This document shows positions 53,186-61,579 of a DNA stretch of 64,000 nucleotides, one piece after another (the stretch's first letter is position 1; every line of letters begins with the position of its first letter). The notes under the pieces are model-generated. The model had not been told where the DNA came from, searched no databases, and was given only the letters and a program-made list of their open reading frames with translations. Position numbers and translations under genes: made by a program. The DNA lies in assembly GCA_020634795.1 (NCBI GenBank), contig JACKAZ010000003.1, positions 62,001 through 126,000 on the forward strand, read 5' to 3'. The stretch is from Ardenticatenales bacterium (GTDB lineage: Bacteria; Chloroflexota; Anaerolineae; Ardenticatenales; Ardenticatenaceae).

Positions 53186-53470
53186 TGGGGGCCCACGCGG
53201 CGCGTCGCCCCACCCGGCGGAACGCAGTAGGGTCGGGCCGCCGTGCCCGACCGACAACACCGCCCGTCAACAGGTCTGCGTCACCGAGCGACGCCTACGC
53301 AGGGCTAAACAATGAAGCGCATCGCGGCAACGGGGGCCCACGCGGCGCGTCGCCCCACACGGCGGAACGGAGTCGGGCCGCCGTACCCGACCGACAACAC
53401 CGTCCGTCAACAGGCCTGCGTCACCTAAACAATGAAGCGCATCGCGGCAACGGGGACGACCACGATGGGT
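53186..53470. repeat. REP-like tandem units upstream of the aroK-aroB fusion
   Basis: Two units of about 140 and 120 bp share cccacgcggcgcgtcgcccc, the hairpin gtcgggccgccgt(g/a)cccgac, and ctgcgtcacc/aaacaatgaagcgcatcgcg. A third partial hairpin GGGACGACC-ACGAT-GGGTCGTCCC is followed by TAC (53445-53480), so read inversely it starts GTAG like the hairpins of the 37-40 kb array, though the sequence differs. Confidence 0.75.
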
Positions 53471-53492
53471 CGTCCCTACTGAGGAAAATGCA

Positions 53493-55163
53493 ATGATTGA
53501 CAATGATCCCGCGCCAACGCGCCAACGCTCAGATCCTTCGCTTCGCACAGGAGAGGCCGCTTCAACGCTCGTCCTGACTGGCTTCATGGGCGTGGGGAAA
53601 ACCACGGTGGGCCGCGCCCTTGCCGCGCGGCTGCAACGCCCCTTCGTCGATCTGGATCAGCGCATCGCAGCGCTGACGGGCCGCGATATTCCGGCGCTCT
53701 TCGCCGAGGGCGAGGCAACGTTCCGCGCTGCCGAAGCCGCCGCCCTGCGCGGCCTGCCCAGCGATCAACCGCTGGTGATCGCCACGGGGGGGGGCACGTT
53801 GATTGGCCGCGCCAACCAACGGTTGCTCGATGGGGCGACCCTCGTTTGTCTCGATGCCCCGCTGTCGTTGCTCCAAACGCGGCTGGGCAACGATGGGCAA
53901 CGACCGCTCGCCGCCGAGGCGCAACGGCTCTACGCGGAGCGGCGCGCTGCCTACCAGCGGCTGCCGCTGCACGTCGACGTGGCGGGCCGCACGGTGGCGG
54001 AAATTGTGGCGGAGATCGTGGGGCTGAGGCCCTCATCCCCCCGGCCCCCCTCTCCCAATACTGGGAGAGGGGGGAGGTTTTCCTTCCACGTCCCGACGCC
54101 CCACGGCGAGCCGTATCCGATTCTTATTGGGAATGGCATCGGCGCTGAGGTCGGTGCCCATCTGGCGGCGTGGGGCGTGGAACGGGCAGCGCTCATCACG
54201 GATCAGAACGTCGGCCCGCTCTGGGGCGAGAGCGTGCGCCACGACATCTTGGCGGCGGGGCTGCCGACTACCCGTCTGACGATGGCGGCGGGCGAAGTCC
54301 ACAAAACGCAGGAGACGGTGGCCACGCTCTACGACGGGATGGCGGCGGCGGCTGTGGCACGGGGGGACGGCGTGGTGGCGCTGGGCGGCGGGGTGGTGGG
54401 TGATGTGGCAGGCTTCGTGGCGGCGACGTGGATGCGCGGCCTGCGGCGCGTGGTGCAGATGCCGACGACGCTCTTGGCGATGGTCGATGCCTCGGTCGGC
54501 GGTAAAACGGGGGTCGACCATCCGGCGGGCAAGAATCTGATCGGTGCCTTCCGCTTCCCCGATCTGGTGCTGATCGATCCGGAATTCCTGACGACGTTAC
54601 CCGACGCCGAGCTACGCAACGGCATGGCGGAGGTCATCAAACATGGCGTCATCGCCGATCCGGCGCTCTTCGATACGGTATTGGCGCACAAGGGACCACT
54701 GCTCGATCTGCTGACGGCCGATTTCTTGGCGCGGGCGGTGCAGGTAAAGGTCGAGATCGTCACGCGCGACCCCTTCGAGCGGGGCGAGCGGGCGCTGCTC
54801 AACCTCGGCCACACCTTCGCCCACGGCTACGAGCTGGTCAGCGGCTACGCTATTTCCCACGGCGAGGCCGTAGCGATGGGCATGGTGACGGCAGCGCGTC
54901 TCAGCGAACGGCTCGGCATGGCCGTGTCGGGCTTGGCGGGGCGCATTGCGGGGACGTTGGAACACGTGGGGTTGCCCACGGCGTGGCACGGCCCCGACAG
55001 CGCCGACGCGCTGTGGGCGGCCATGCAACAGGACAAGAAGCGCACGGCCGCCGGCCTACGCTTCGTCCTGCCGCGCGACATCGGCGACTGCGTGCTGACG
55101 GAGGCGGGCGCCGTCAGTCGGGCAGATGTGGCGGCGGTTTTGTGTGAGGGTGTGGGGGTGTGA
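53493..55163 (+). CDS. aroKB: Shikimate kinase-3-dehydroquinate synthase fusion (AroK-AroB)
   Basis: 556 residues. Residues 24-178: shikimate kinase with Walker A GFMGVGKTT (30-38), shikimate site FVDLDQR (51-57) and GGGT (99-102). Residues 198-556: dehydroquinate synthase with NAD site GGGVVGDVAGFVAATWMRG, PTTLLAMVDASVGGKTGVD, metal and catalytic HGVIADP, LNLGHTFAHGYE and ISHGEAVAMGM, in the usual order. The linker (179-197) is translated from a palindromic intergenic-type repeat (54038-54077) that stays in frame. Two steps of the shikimate pathway are thus in one cytosolic chain. Such AroKB fusions occur in several bacteria; the linker origin is unusual. Confidence 0.93.
   Translation: MIDNDPAPTRQRSDPSLRTGEAASTLVLTGFMGVGKTTVGRALAARLQRPFVDLDQRIAALTGRDIPALFAEGEATFRAAEAAALRGLPSDQPLVIATGGGTLIGRANQRLLDGATLVCLDAPLSLLQTRLGNDGQRPLAAEAQRLYAERRAAYQRLPLHVDVAGRTVAEIVAEIVGLRPSSPRPPSPNTGRGGRFSFHVPTPHGEPYPILIGNGIGAEVGAHLAAWGVERAALITDQNVGPLWGESVRHDILAAGLPTTRLTMAAGEVHKTQETVATLYDGMAAAAVARGDGVVALGGGVVGDVAGFVAATWMRGLRRVVQMPTTLLAMVDASVGGKTGVDHPAGKNLIGAFRFPDLVLIDPEFLTTLPDAELRNGMAEVIKHGVIADPALFDTVLAHKGPLLDLLTADFLARAVQVKVEIVTRDPFERGERALLNLGHTFAHGYELVSGYAISHGEAVAMGMVTAARLSERLGMAVSGLAGRIAGTLEHVGLPTAWHGPDSADALWAAMQQDKKRTAAGLRFVLPRDIGDCVLTEAGAVSRADVAAVLCEGVGV
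54038..54077. repeat. Palindromic repeat inside the aroK-aroB linker
   Basis: Perfect 13-bp arms CCCCCCTCTCCCA (54045-54057) and TGGGAGAGGGGGG (54062-54074) around ATAC. The surrounding ctcatccccccgg is typical of dispersed palindromes in many GC-rich bacteria. It is translated as Ser/Pro-rich peptide followed by NTGRGG. Confidence 0.8.
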
Positions 55164-55334
55164 GCGGGTCGAAGCCAGAGTGCTGGCGCAAGCTTGCGAC
55201 CCGCGCCACCGAACGGTGCAAATCGCATTGTGAAGCAAGGCAAATGCCACGTATCCGATTCTCGATTCTCGATTCATGACCCCACCCGCAGCGCCTCGAT
55301 ACGCTTCCCAACTGCACCCCGTTCGCCATTCGGC

Positions 55335-55412
55335 ATGCTGCGTCTGCGTTCGCCGTGCCGTTCTGCGTTAGCTGCTCTGCGTTAGCTGCTCTGCGTTGCC
55401 GTTCCGTTCAAC
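55335..55412. repeat. AACGCAG heptamers overlapping the HEAT-repeat gene end
   Basis: On the minus strand AACGGAACGGCAACGCAG and AGCAGCTAACGCAG units run from inside the HEAT gene (about 55412) past its stop at 55382, so they encode its last residues NGTATQSS and the stop codon. Confidence 0.7.
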
Positions 55413-56551
55413 AGCGCCGCCAACTTGGCCCGCAGCCGGTCGGTCAGCTCGTCGTCGTGGGCGGCCTGCATCGCTTGGCGGACGGAGGGTTGGTCAACGT
55501 AAGCGGCTAGGGCATCGATCGCCGTTTCGCGGACGGCGATGTTGTTGTCCGTGATCAGCTCGAGCAAGAAGTCGCGCGACCCTTCGGGGTCGAGTTCGAT
55601 CAGCCCTTCGAGCGCGCGCGGGCGGATGAACGGGTTGGGGCTAAGCGCCATTTCGCGCAGCGTCGGAAGTACCTGCTGATCGCCCGCATCGACCAAGGCG
55701 CGGCAGGCGGCACGCTGCACACGACTGTCCTCGTCGTCCAACAGGGTGCGTACAGAGACCAGGGAGGGGCCGATGCCGATCGCTTCCAGCGCTTGGAGCG
55801 CGGCCAAACGCAGATTGGGGTTGCGGTCGGTCAGTGATCGTTCCAGCGTGCGGCGGGACGGCTCGTAGCGGAACTGACGCAGCGCACGAGCCGCCACCGT
55901 CCGGCAGCCGACCGCCTCTTGGATCAGCGACACGAGCAGTGGCCCCGCCTGCGCCTCGTCACCGGCGCTGGCCAGCGCTTGGATGAGGGTATTGATGAAG
56001 GGCAGATCGCGGCGCGGGTTGTCCAGCGCTTCCATCAGGCTGTCACGCATCGTTTCGAAGGTGGTCGGATCGGCCACGTGGCGCAGCCCGCGTGCCGCAT
56101 CCAACCGGATTTTGCGGTGGGAATCCTGTAAGGCATCGGCCAGCACATCGGCACTTTCCGGGGCGTGCAGCTCGCTCAGCGCACGCATGGCGGCGGCGCG
56201 GATGTGGGGATTGCTGTCCTCCAGCACCTCGGCGATGGTGCCGGCATACTCCGTCGCCCCGATACGGCCCAACGAGCGGATTGCCGCGCTGCGCACAAAG
56301 GGGTTGGTGTCGAAGAGCAGGTCGCCCAGATAGAGCGCGGCCTCCTCCCGCTTGAATGCGCCGAGCGCTTCGGCGGCGGCGGCGCGGACATAGCTGTTGC
56401 GGTCACTGGTGGCGATTTGTAGCGCGCCCAGACCGATGCGCAGCACCCCCATCCGTTCGGCGGCGGCACTACGGACACGCGGATTCTCACTCTTTATCTC
56501 TTCGAGCAATTGATCGGCGTGAAATTCCTCTATTTCGGTATCGTACGTCAT
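55382..56551 (-). CDS. HEAT-repeat (PBS lyase-like) scaffold protein
   Basis: 389 residues made of about 11 HEAT-like helix pairs of 30-33 residues, each with a pattern like NPRVRSAAAERMG, SYVRAAAAEALGAF, NPFVRSAAIRSLGRIG, NPHIRAAAMRAL, NPNLRLAALQALEAIG, DSRVQRAACRALVDAG and NPFIRPRALEGLIELD. No enzyme domain and no signal peptide. Such proteins are protein-binding scaffolds, sometimes phycobilisome-lyase-like; no partner is indicated. GGAGAGG precedes the start. The stop codon and last eight residues come from a heptamer microsatellite. Confidence 0.88.
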   Translation of the reverse strand: MTYDTEIEEFHADQLLEEIKSENPRVRSAAAERMGVLRIGLGALQIATSDRNSYVRAAAAEALGAFKREEAALYLGDLLFDTNPFVRSAAIRSLGRIGATEYAGTIAEVLEDSNPHIRAAAMRALSELHAPESADVLADALQDSHRKIRLDAARGLRHVADPTTFETMRDSLMEALDNPRRDLPFINTLIQALASAGDEAQAGPLLVSLIQEAVGCRTVAARALRQFRYEPSRRTLERSLTDRNPNLRLAALQALEAIGIGPSLVSVRTLLDDEDSRVQRAACRALVDAGDQQVLPTLREMALSPNPFIRPRALEGLIELDPEGSRDFLLELITDNNIAVRETAIDALAAYVDQPSVRQAMQAAHDDELTDRLRAKLAALLNGTATQSS

Positions 56552-56683
56552 CGAACGAATCCTCTCCAGTCACATCGTGTGACGGCTGTTTTCCGATATT
56601 CTGTCATCAAAAAATGACCCAAATCTAAAGAAACGGTGGGAAGCCAAAAGGAATGAGAGGGGATCGGGGATGAGGTGTGGTGA

Positions 56684-57310
56684 TTATAGCGCGTTGGTGG
56701 GCGATGTGCTCACCAGTTGCCCGTACGAGAAGTCGGTCAACATGGCGTCGAAGTTGGCGATGCGGTCGCGGGGCATGGTGTAGACCAGTGTCACATCCGC
56801 CGCAAAGGCCTCATCGTGAATCTCCCCTTCGTACTCGGCGATGCGGCTCACGATTTGCTCGTAGCGTGGATAGTCGACCACCAATTGGCGGCTGATGCGC
56901 TCGACATGCCATGTGCTCGGCATAGCCGCCATCAGCGTGCGCACCGCGCCCGCGTAAGCCCGCACCAAGCCCCCCGTCCCCAGCTTCGTCCCGCCGAAGT
57001 AGCGGGTGACGACCACCGCCACATCGCCCACATCTTGGCCCTGCAGCACGGCCAACATGGGGCGGCCCGCCGTGCCGCTTGGCTCGCCGTCATCGCTCAT
57101 GCGCTCGACCACCCCCCGCTGATAACCAATGCGCCAGGCGAAACAGTTGTGGGTCGCGTCGGCGAACTCCGTGCGTATTCGGGCCAAGAACCGTTCGGCG
57201 GCCTCCACGGTCGGCGTGTGGCCGCCGGTGGCGATAAAGCGGGAATCACTCACCGGCGCTTCGATGCGCCACTTGCCTGCGGGGATCGGGTAGCGACTGT
57301 TTTCGTCCAT
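56684..57310 (-). CDS. YigZ/IMPACT-family protein
   Basis: 208 residues from MDENSRYPIPAGKWRIEAPV. The N-terminal UPF0029/IMPACT domain has FIATGGHTPTVEAAERFLARI, DATHNCFAWRIG, DDGEPSGTAGRPML and VVVTRYFGGTKLGTGGLVRAYAGA, which are diagnostic. The C-terminal ~70 residues form the small DUF1949-like domain. Family roles touch on translation control or unknown substrates; no enzymatic activity is established. A longer reading from a GTG at 57358 is less likely. Confidence 0.9.
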   Translation of the reverse strand: MDENSRYPIPAGKWRIEAPVSDSRFIATGGHTPTVEAAERFLARIRTEFADATHNCFAWRIGYQRGVVERMSDDGEPSGTAGRPMLAVLQGQDVGDVAVVVTRYFGGTKLGTGGLVRAYAGAVRTLMAAMPSTWHVERISRQLVVDYPRYEQIVSRIAEYEGEIHDEAFAADVTLVYTMPRDRIANFDAMLTDFSYGQLVSTSPTNAL

Positions 57311-57518
57311 GGTGGAAAGGATACCTAAGCCCGCGTCATCACCCAAAGCGCACCGCACGAAGCGCAGAACGGTCGATTGGGGGCGGAGGGGCGTTAGGAC
57401 TGGCGGCCCCGAACGGTGAACCGGGTACGGCGCACCTCACCGATGGGGCCATGCGCCCCGAATCTCGATTCACGAGTCGCGGTGCAAGCGAGATCGTCCT
57501 TAATCGGCCGCCGGTGCG

Positions 57519-58439
57519 CTATCCATCCTTGCCCGCTGTGCGCTCGACGCCTTCCCACATCCCATCCAGATCCGCCTCGGTGACGGGCGGCTCGGCATCG
57601 GCGTAGAGGCCCCGCAAAACGCGCAGATTGACCACATCTTGGGCCTGATCTTCATCCTTCGGCGTTTCCAAGAGCATGGGCAGATCGGCAAAACGCGGAT
57701 CGTTGAGGATGTTGCGGAAGGTCGACAGGCCACATTCGCCGAGGCCGATGTGGGTGTGGCGGTCGCGGTGGGCGCCGAGGGGGAATTGGGAATCGTTGAG
57801 ATGCCAGCAGCGTACCTTGTCGAGGCCGATTCGGGCATCCCACTCGGCCATCACGGCAGCGTAGCCATCTTCGCTGATCAGGTCCCAGCCCGCGCCGATG
57901 GCATGGCAACTGTCGAAGCAGAAGCCGATGCGTTCCGGCGCCTGCAAACGCGCAAGAACCTCGACAAAATGGTCGATTTCTGCACCAAGTGTCGTGCCGG
58001 TACCCGCCGTGATCTCCAGCAACAGCATGGCGCGGTCGTCACCGCGATCGTGTGCTTGGTTGATCGCCTTGGCCAGTTGCGCCACGCCCGCTTCGACGCC
58101 GCTGCCGGTGTGGGCGCCCGGGTGCAGCACCAAGTAGGGAACGCCGAGCGTGCGGCAGCGATCCATTTCGATCAGAAAGGCATCGAGCGATTTCTGCCAG
58201 ATTGCGTCATCGGACGAGGCCAAGTTGATCAGGTAGCTGCCGTGAGCGACGACCGGCAGGCCGCTTTCGGCGTGTAGGGCGCGAAATTGTTCGACCTCTT
58301 CCGTTTTGAACGGGCGTGCCTTCCATTGGCGGTTGGATTTGGTAAAGAGTTGAATCGCCTCGCAGCCGATCTCTTGACCCCGTTCGATGCTGCGCCAAAC
58401 CCCGCCCGCCGCCGAACAGTGGGCACCTAGCAATGGCAT
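57519..58439 (-). CDS. nfo: Endonuclease IV (apurinic/apyrimidinic endonuclease)
   Basis: 306 residues. Start with GGAGGG just upstream. TIM-barrel signatures: GAHCSAAGGVWRSI, the metal His in VVAHGSYLINLAS, LVLHPGAHTGSG, LLLEITAGTGTTLGA (metal Glu), GFCFDSCHAIGAGWDL (metal Asp/His), WHLNDSQFPLGAHRDRHTHIGLGECG and MLLETPKDE. These are the three-zinc ligands. Base-excision repair: cleaves 5' of abasic sites. The TCH of the common FDTCH motif is SCH here, a mild variation. The composite repeat copy C lies upstream on its coding strand. Confidence 0.92.
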   Translation of the reverse strand: MPLLGAHCSAAGGVWRSIERGQEIGCEAIQLFTKSNRQWKARPFKTEEVEQFRALHAESGLPVVAHGSYLINLASSDDAIWQKSLDAFLIEMDRCRTLGVPYLVLHPGAHTGSGVEAGVAQLAKAINQAHDRGDDRAMLLLEITAGTGTTLGAEIDHFVEVLARLQAPERIGFCFDSCHAIGAGWDLISEDGYAAVMAEWDARIGLDKVRCWHLNDSQFPLGAHRDRHTHIGLGECGLSTFRNILNDPRFADLPMLLETPKDEDQAQDVVNLRVLRGLYADAEPPVTEADLDGMWEGVERTAGKDG

Positions 58440-58519
58440 GGTCCCTCCTTGTAGTGATGCGTGTCTTGTTGCTGACTAAGAATGCTATGGTGGGTGCTGG
58501 CTTTCGTCAAGCGGCCGTA

Positions 58520-58835
58520 GGTGGTCTCCAGCGTTGTGCACTTTCAAAAGAAGCTCGGTTCCACGAGAGGGGGAGCTGGGGGAGCTGGGGGAGCTGGGGG
58601 AGCGGGGGAGCGGGGGAGATGGGGGAGCTTAGGGAGCTGGGGGAGCGGGGGGATCATACATGAATCTTTCCCCAACTGCGTAACATCTAGCTGTTATTCT
58701 TGCACCGCCCCTGTCGGACACGCGATACGCAACGGCCCGACAACAGGGCAGCAAACGCTTGGGTGGCACCACTCGTGCGGACACCCCAGGCCCGCAGGCG
58801 TACTCAAGCGTTGTGCCAGAAAAGCGTGAGAGGTC
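58520..58835. repeat. Composite interspersed repeat, copy C (minus orientation)
   Basis: On the minus strand: caacgcttgagtacgc, cgcacgagtggtgccaccca, tccgacaggggcggtgca, then a core of AGCTCCCCC nonamers (about 58565-58650), then a tcgtggaaccgagcttctt block like the right ends of copies A and B. It lies 5' of nfo in the coding orientation. Confidence 0.7.
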
Positions 58836-59074
58836 ATGGGTAGCCGCCTGGCATGGGATGGGTAACTACGGCAGATCCCCGTTGGTAGCAAAGGAGGGGT
58901 GGGCAGGTCGAGGACCCATGTACGTGTTGAACGTAGCCCCTTCAACGCGAGGCCGCTGTATATCCCCCTTAAGCTCCGCAAGCTCCGCAAGCTCCCTTAG
59001 CTCCCTCGACTCTTCCCAATTCCCGATCCAGAGGGCGTGGCGCTCTGCCCCATTCCTCTCTGCACCCCAATGGC
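58836..59074. repeat. Spacer with AAGCTCCGC nonamers 5' of the CsbD gene
   Basis: Four degenerate AGCTCCGCA/AGCTCCCTT units (about 58970-59008) on the plus strand; the rest shows nothing recognisable. Confidence 0.55.
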
Positions 59075-59103
59075 TTGGCGACTGACGCTAACCCATCTAT
59101 ACT
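59075..59103 (+). promoter_or_regulatory. Promoter of the CsbD-like gene
   Basis: TTGGCG (59075-59080), 17-nt spacer, TATACT (59098-59103), 50 nt before the start codon. Confidence 0.65.
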
Positions 59104-59152
59104 CATCCCTGTTGTAAACCTGATCAACTCCTACCATAGGAAGGATGTCGTT

Positions 59153-59548
59153 ATGTCGAAAATGGATGATCTGAAGCGTCAAGCGGAAAGTAAAGGGCAG
59201 GAGCTTAAAGGCAAAGCCAAAGAGGTGGTTGGCGATCTGACGGATGACGCCAGCCTGCAGGCGGAAGGCAAGGCCGATCAAGCGGCGGGCAGCGCCAAAG
59301 GGAAAGCCAGTGAGGCGTTGAGTGAAGCCAAGGACCGCGTTAGTGATCACTGGGGTGCCGAGGAAGAGCTGAATCTGACCGGCGCTGGGGACGAGTTGAA
59401 AGGGAAAGCGAAGGAGGCTTGGGGCGATTTGACCGGTGATCGCGAATCCCAAGTGGAGGGTAAGGTCGATCAAGCCGTTGGCAAGGCCAAACGGGCCGCG
59501 TCGGACGCCATTGACAAGGTCGAAGATGCGCTCAGCGGTGACAAATAA
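59153..59548 (+). CDS. CsbD-family stress protein with two repeats
   Basis: 131 residues, Lys/Ala/Glu/Asp-rich, with AGGAAGGA seven bases upstream. Two CsbD-like units: GQELKGKAKEVVGDLTDDAS (about 16-35) and GDELKGKAKEAWGDLTGDRE (about 80-99), each followed by LQAEGKADQAAG or SQVEGKVDQAVG. It is likely disordered or helical and cytosolic. CsbD proteins are general-stress proteins of unknown mechanism. Own promoter and a strong terminator make it monocistronic. Confidence 0.88.
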   Translation: MSKMDDLKRQAESKGQELKGKAKEVVGDLTDDASLQAEGKADQAAGSAKGKASEALSEAKDRVSDHWGAEEELNLTGAGDELKGKAKEAWGDLTGDRESQVEGKVDQAVGKAKRAASDAIDKVEDALSGDK

Positions 59549-59572
59549 TCACCCGTAGCTCAGCATTACAGG

Positions 59573-59612
59573 GGGCGTCTGTGACTTCGGTCACGGACGC
59601 CCTTTTGTTTTT
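59573..59612 (+). terminator. Terminator of the CsbD-like gene
   Basis: 13-bp stem GGGCGTCTGTGAC/GTCACGGACGCCC (one G-U), TTCG loop, then CTTTTGTTTTT. Confidence 0.92.
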
Positions 59613-59630
59613 GCTCGGCCCAATCGATCG

Positions 59631-60443
59631 TTAAGAGGACAACAGGCCCCAATCTTGCGGGAAATCGGTAAATAATCCGTCGACGCCACGCTTCAAAACG
59701 AGCCGTGCGCTGCCCACATCGTTGACCGTCCAGACGAAGACCTGCTTGTCCGCTTGGTGCAGCGCGTCCACCTGCTCGACGGTGGGCAGATCGTAGAGCG
59801 GGGGGTGATAGGCCTGCGCGTCCAGTTCAGCAAGGAGGGCGACCGGATCATTGCTGGCGATGCTGACGAGGGCACCGAGGGAAAGGCGGCTTGAATAGCT
59901 GCGCAGGGCACGGAGATAATCATGGTTAAAGGAGGAAAAAATCACCCGCTCTTCCATACCCATCTGCTGAACGAGCCGCCACGCGGTGGCCACGATTGTG
60001 CTGTCCCCGATGGTACCGCGCAAATCTTTCAATTCCACGTTGATCCACCAATTCGCATCGCGCGTGAAGCTCAGCGCGTCACGGAGCGTCGGCAGGGCTT
60101 CGCCCGCAATGCGGCGCTGTAGGGCACGATCCACCTTACCCACTTTGATCTGCTTAAACGGATCCTGTTGCAGGAACCACGAGCCTGCATCGAGTTGCTG
60201 CAGCTCAGCCCAACTGAACTCCCCGCTTTGCCAGGGCGCCCGGTCGGGGTAGCGCAGCGCCACATCGGTGGTGCGCGCCAGCGTATCGTCGTGAAGCAGA
60301 TAGGGGATGCCGTCCATGCTCATGGCGACATCCACTTCCCAGATATCAGCGCCGTGGGCCAAGCCCAATTCGCCGGCCAACAGGGTGTTTTCGGGGGCCA
60401 AGCTGCGGGCGCCCCGATGGGCGATATTCACTGGATGGTTCAT
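59631..60443 (-). CDS. Glycerophosphodiester phosphodiesterase
   Basis: 270 residues. NIAHRGARSLAPENTLLAGELG has the catalytic His and the RGA/PENT region; DIWEVDVAMSMDGIPYLLHDDTLARTTD gives metal ligands and second His; NVELKDL and WTVNDVGSARLVLKRGVDGLFTDFP complete the GDPD barrel. Hydrolyses glycerophosphodiesters to glycerol-3-phosphate and an alcohol; no signal peptide, so cytosolic (UgpQ-like). It overlaps the upstream GT4 gene by 4 nt (ATGA), last gene of a three-gene operon. Confidence 0.92.
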   Translation of the reverse strand: MNHPVNIAHRGARSLAPENTLLAGELGLAHGADIWEVDVAMSMDGIPYLLHDDTLARTTDVALRYPDRAPWQSGEFSWAELQQLDAGSWFLQQDPFKQIKVGKVDRALQRRIAGEALPTLRDALSFTRDANWWINVELKDLRGTIGDSTIVATAWRLVQQMGMEERVIFSSFNHDYLRALRSYSSRLSLGALVSIASNDPVALLAELDAQAYHPPLYDLPTVEQVDALHQADKQVFVWTVNDVGSARLVLKRGVDGLFTDFPQDWGLLSS

Positions 60444-61579
60444 TGTTTCTTCTCGAGTATCTGTGGGTACAACGCTTCCATTTCGCGTACGGTGCGTTCG
60501 ATGTCGAAATAGCGTTCCGCCCGCGCCCGCGCCGCACGGCCCAGCCGCTCACGCTGTGCGTCGTCGTTCAGCAGGGCCAGCACATGGCGGGCCAATGCCC
60601 CCCCATCGTTCGGCGCGGCGAGCAAGCCGCTGATGCCATCTTCGATCAGTTCCGGCGTGGCCCCGTGGCGGAACGCGACGACCGGCTTTGCCATGGCCAT
60701 CGCCTCGACGGTGACGAGGCCAAACGGCTCTGGCTGACCCGCGTGAACCATGAGCTGCATCGCGGCCAGCGCGGGTCGGACGTCGTCGAGCTGCCCGGTG
60801 AACGTCAACCGATCCCGCAGGCCAACTGATTCGGCCAATCGGCGGAGTTCCTTCGTGTAGCGATTTGCCTCTTCGTGCAGCGGATTGCCGCCGACGATCA
60901 CAAAACGGGCATCAGGCCGCCTTGCCGCGACCCGCGCGCCCATTCGCAGGAACTGATCCTGCCCCTTCCACGGTCGGAGTCGTCCGACCATGCCCACCAG
61001 TGGGGCATCGGGGGGAATCGCCCATTGCTGGCGAAAGGCGCATCCCTCTTGAGAAGGGTCGAAGGTGGCCAGATCGATGCCGTTATGTATAACCGTTGAT
61101 GCGGTTGGCAGATGCGCCGCGACCGCGCGCGAGTTGGCGACGACGCGCAGGGCGCTACGCCCCAACAGTCGTTTCAGCATCCCGTCCAACCCCCCATGCG
61201 AGGGTTCGGTTTCCGACAGCCAGAAGTCCCGCATATGCCAGAGCCATGGAATCCCCGCGATGCGGGCGGCCACCGCACTGTACAACGCGGCCCGCACCGT
61301 ATTGGCGTGGATCAGCCCCGCCCCACGGCGCTGGGCCACGTCTGCCAATGCGTTCGCGCCGTGCCAAACGTCGACCCCCACCGTGGCAGAGCGCCGCAGC
61401 CGCGGCATCGCCACGTGATGCACGGGCACACCCAACGCCACCGCTGCGTCGGCCACGGGGCCACCCACCGTGGCAAGCTCGGGCTGCACCACAGCGCGAT
61501 CCAGATGCGCCAACAGCAACAAGAGGCTCCGCTCCGCGCCTCCCAGCCCCGAGGCGTGGTCAACGAAGAGCACGATCAT
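60440..61579 (-). CDS. Glycosyltransferase family 4
   Basis: 379 residues. N-terminus MIVLFVDHASGLGGAERSLL with the GGAE acceptor loop; IHANTVRAALYSAV; WHMRDFWLSE; hinge VIHNGIDLATFDP; donor half GMVGRLRPWKGQDQFLRMGA, LTFTGQLDDVRPALAAM, HAGQPEPFGLVTVEAMAMAKPVV split over the EX7E-type donor motif (EPFGLVTVE). Transfers a sugar to a surface polysaccharide or lipid. It overlaps the upstream GT4 by 20 nt and the GDPD by 4 nt. Confidence 0.88.
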   Translation of the reverse strand: MIVLFVDHASGLGGAERSLLLLLAHLDRAVVQPELATVGGPVADAAVALGVPVHHVAMPRLRRSATVGVDVWHGANALADVAQRRGAGLIHANTVRAALYSAVAARIAGIPWLWHMRDFWLSETEPSHGGLDGMLKRLLGRSALRVVANSRAVAAHLPTASTVIHNGIDLATFDPSQEGCAFRQQWAIPPDAPLVGMVGRLRPWKGQDQFLRMGARVAARRPDARFVIVGGNPLHEEANRYTKELRRLAESVGLRDRLTFTGQLDDVRPALAAMQLMVHAGQPEPFGLVTVEAMAMAKPVVAFRHGATPELIEDGISGLLAAPNDGGALARHVLALLNDDAQRERLGRAARARAERYFDIERTVREMEALYPQILEKKQ

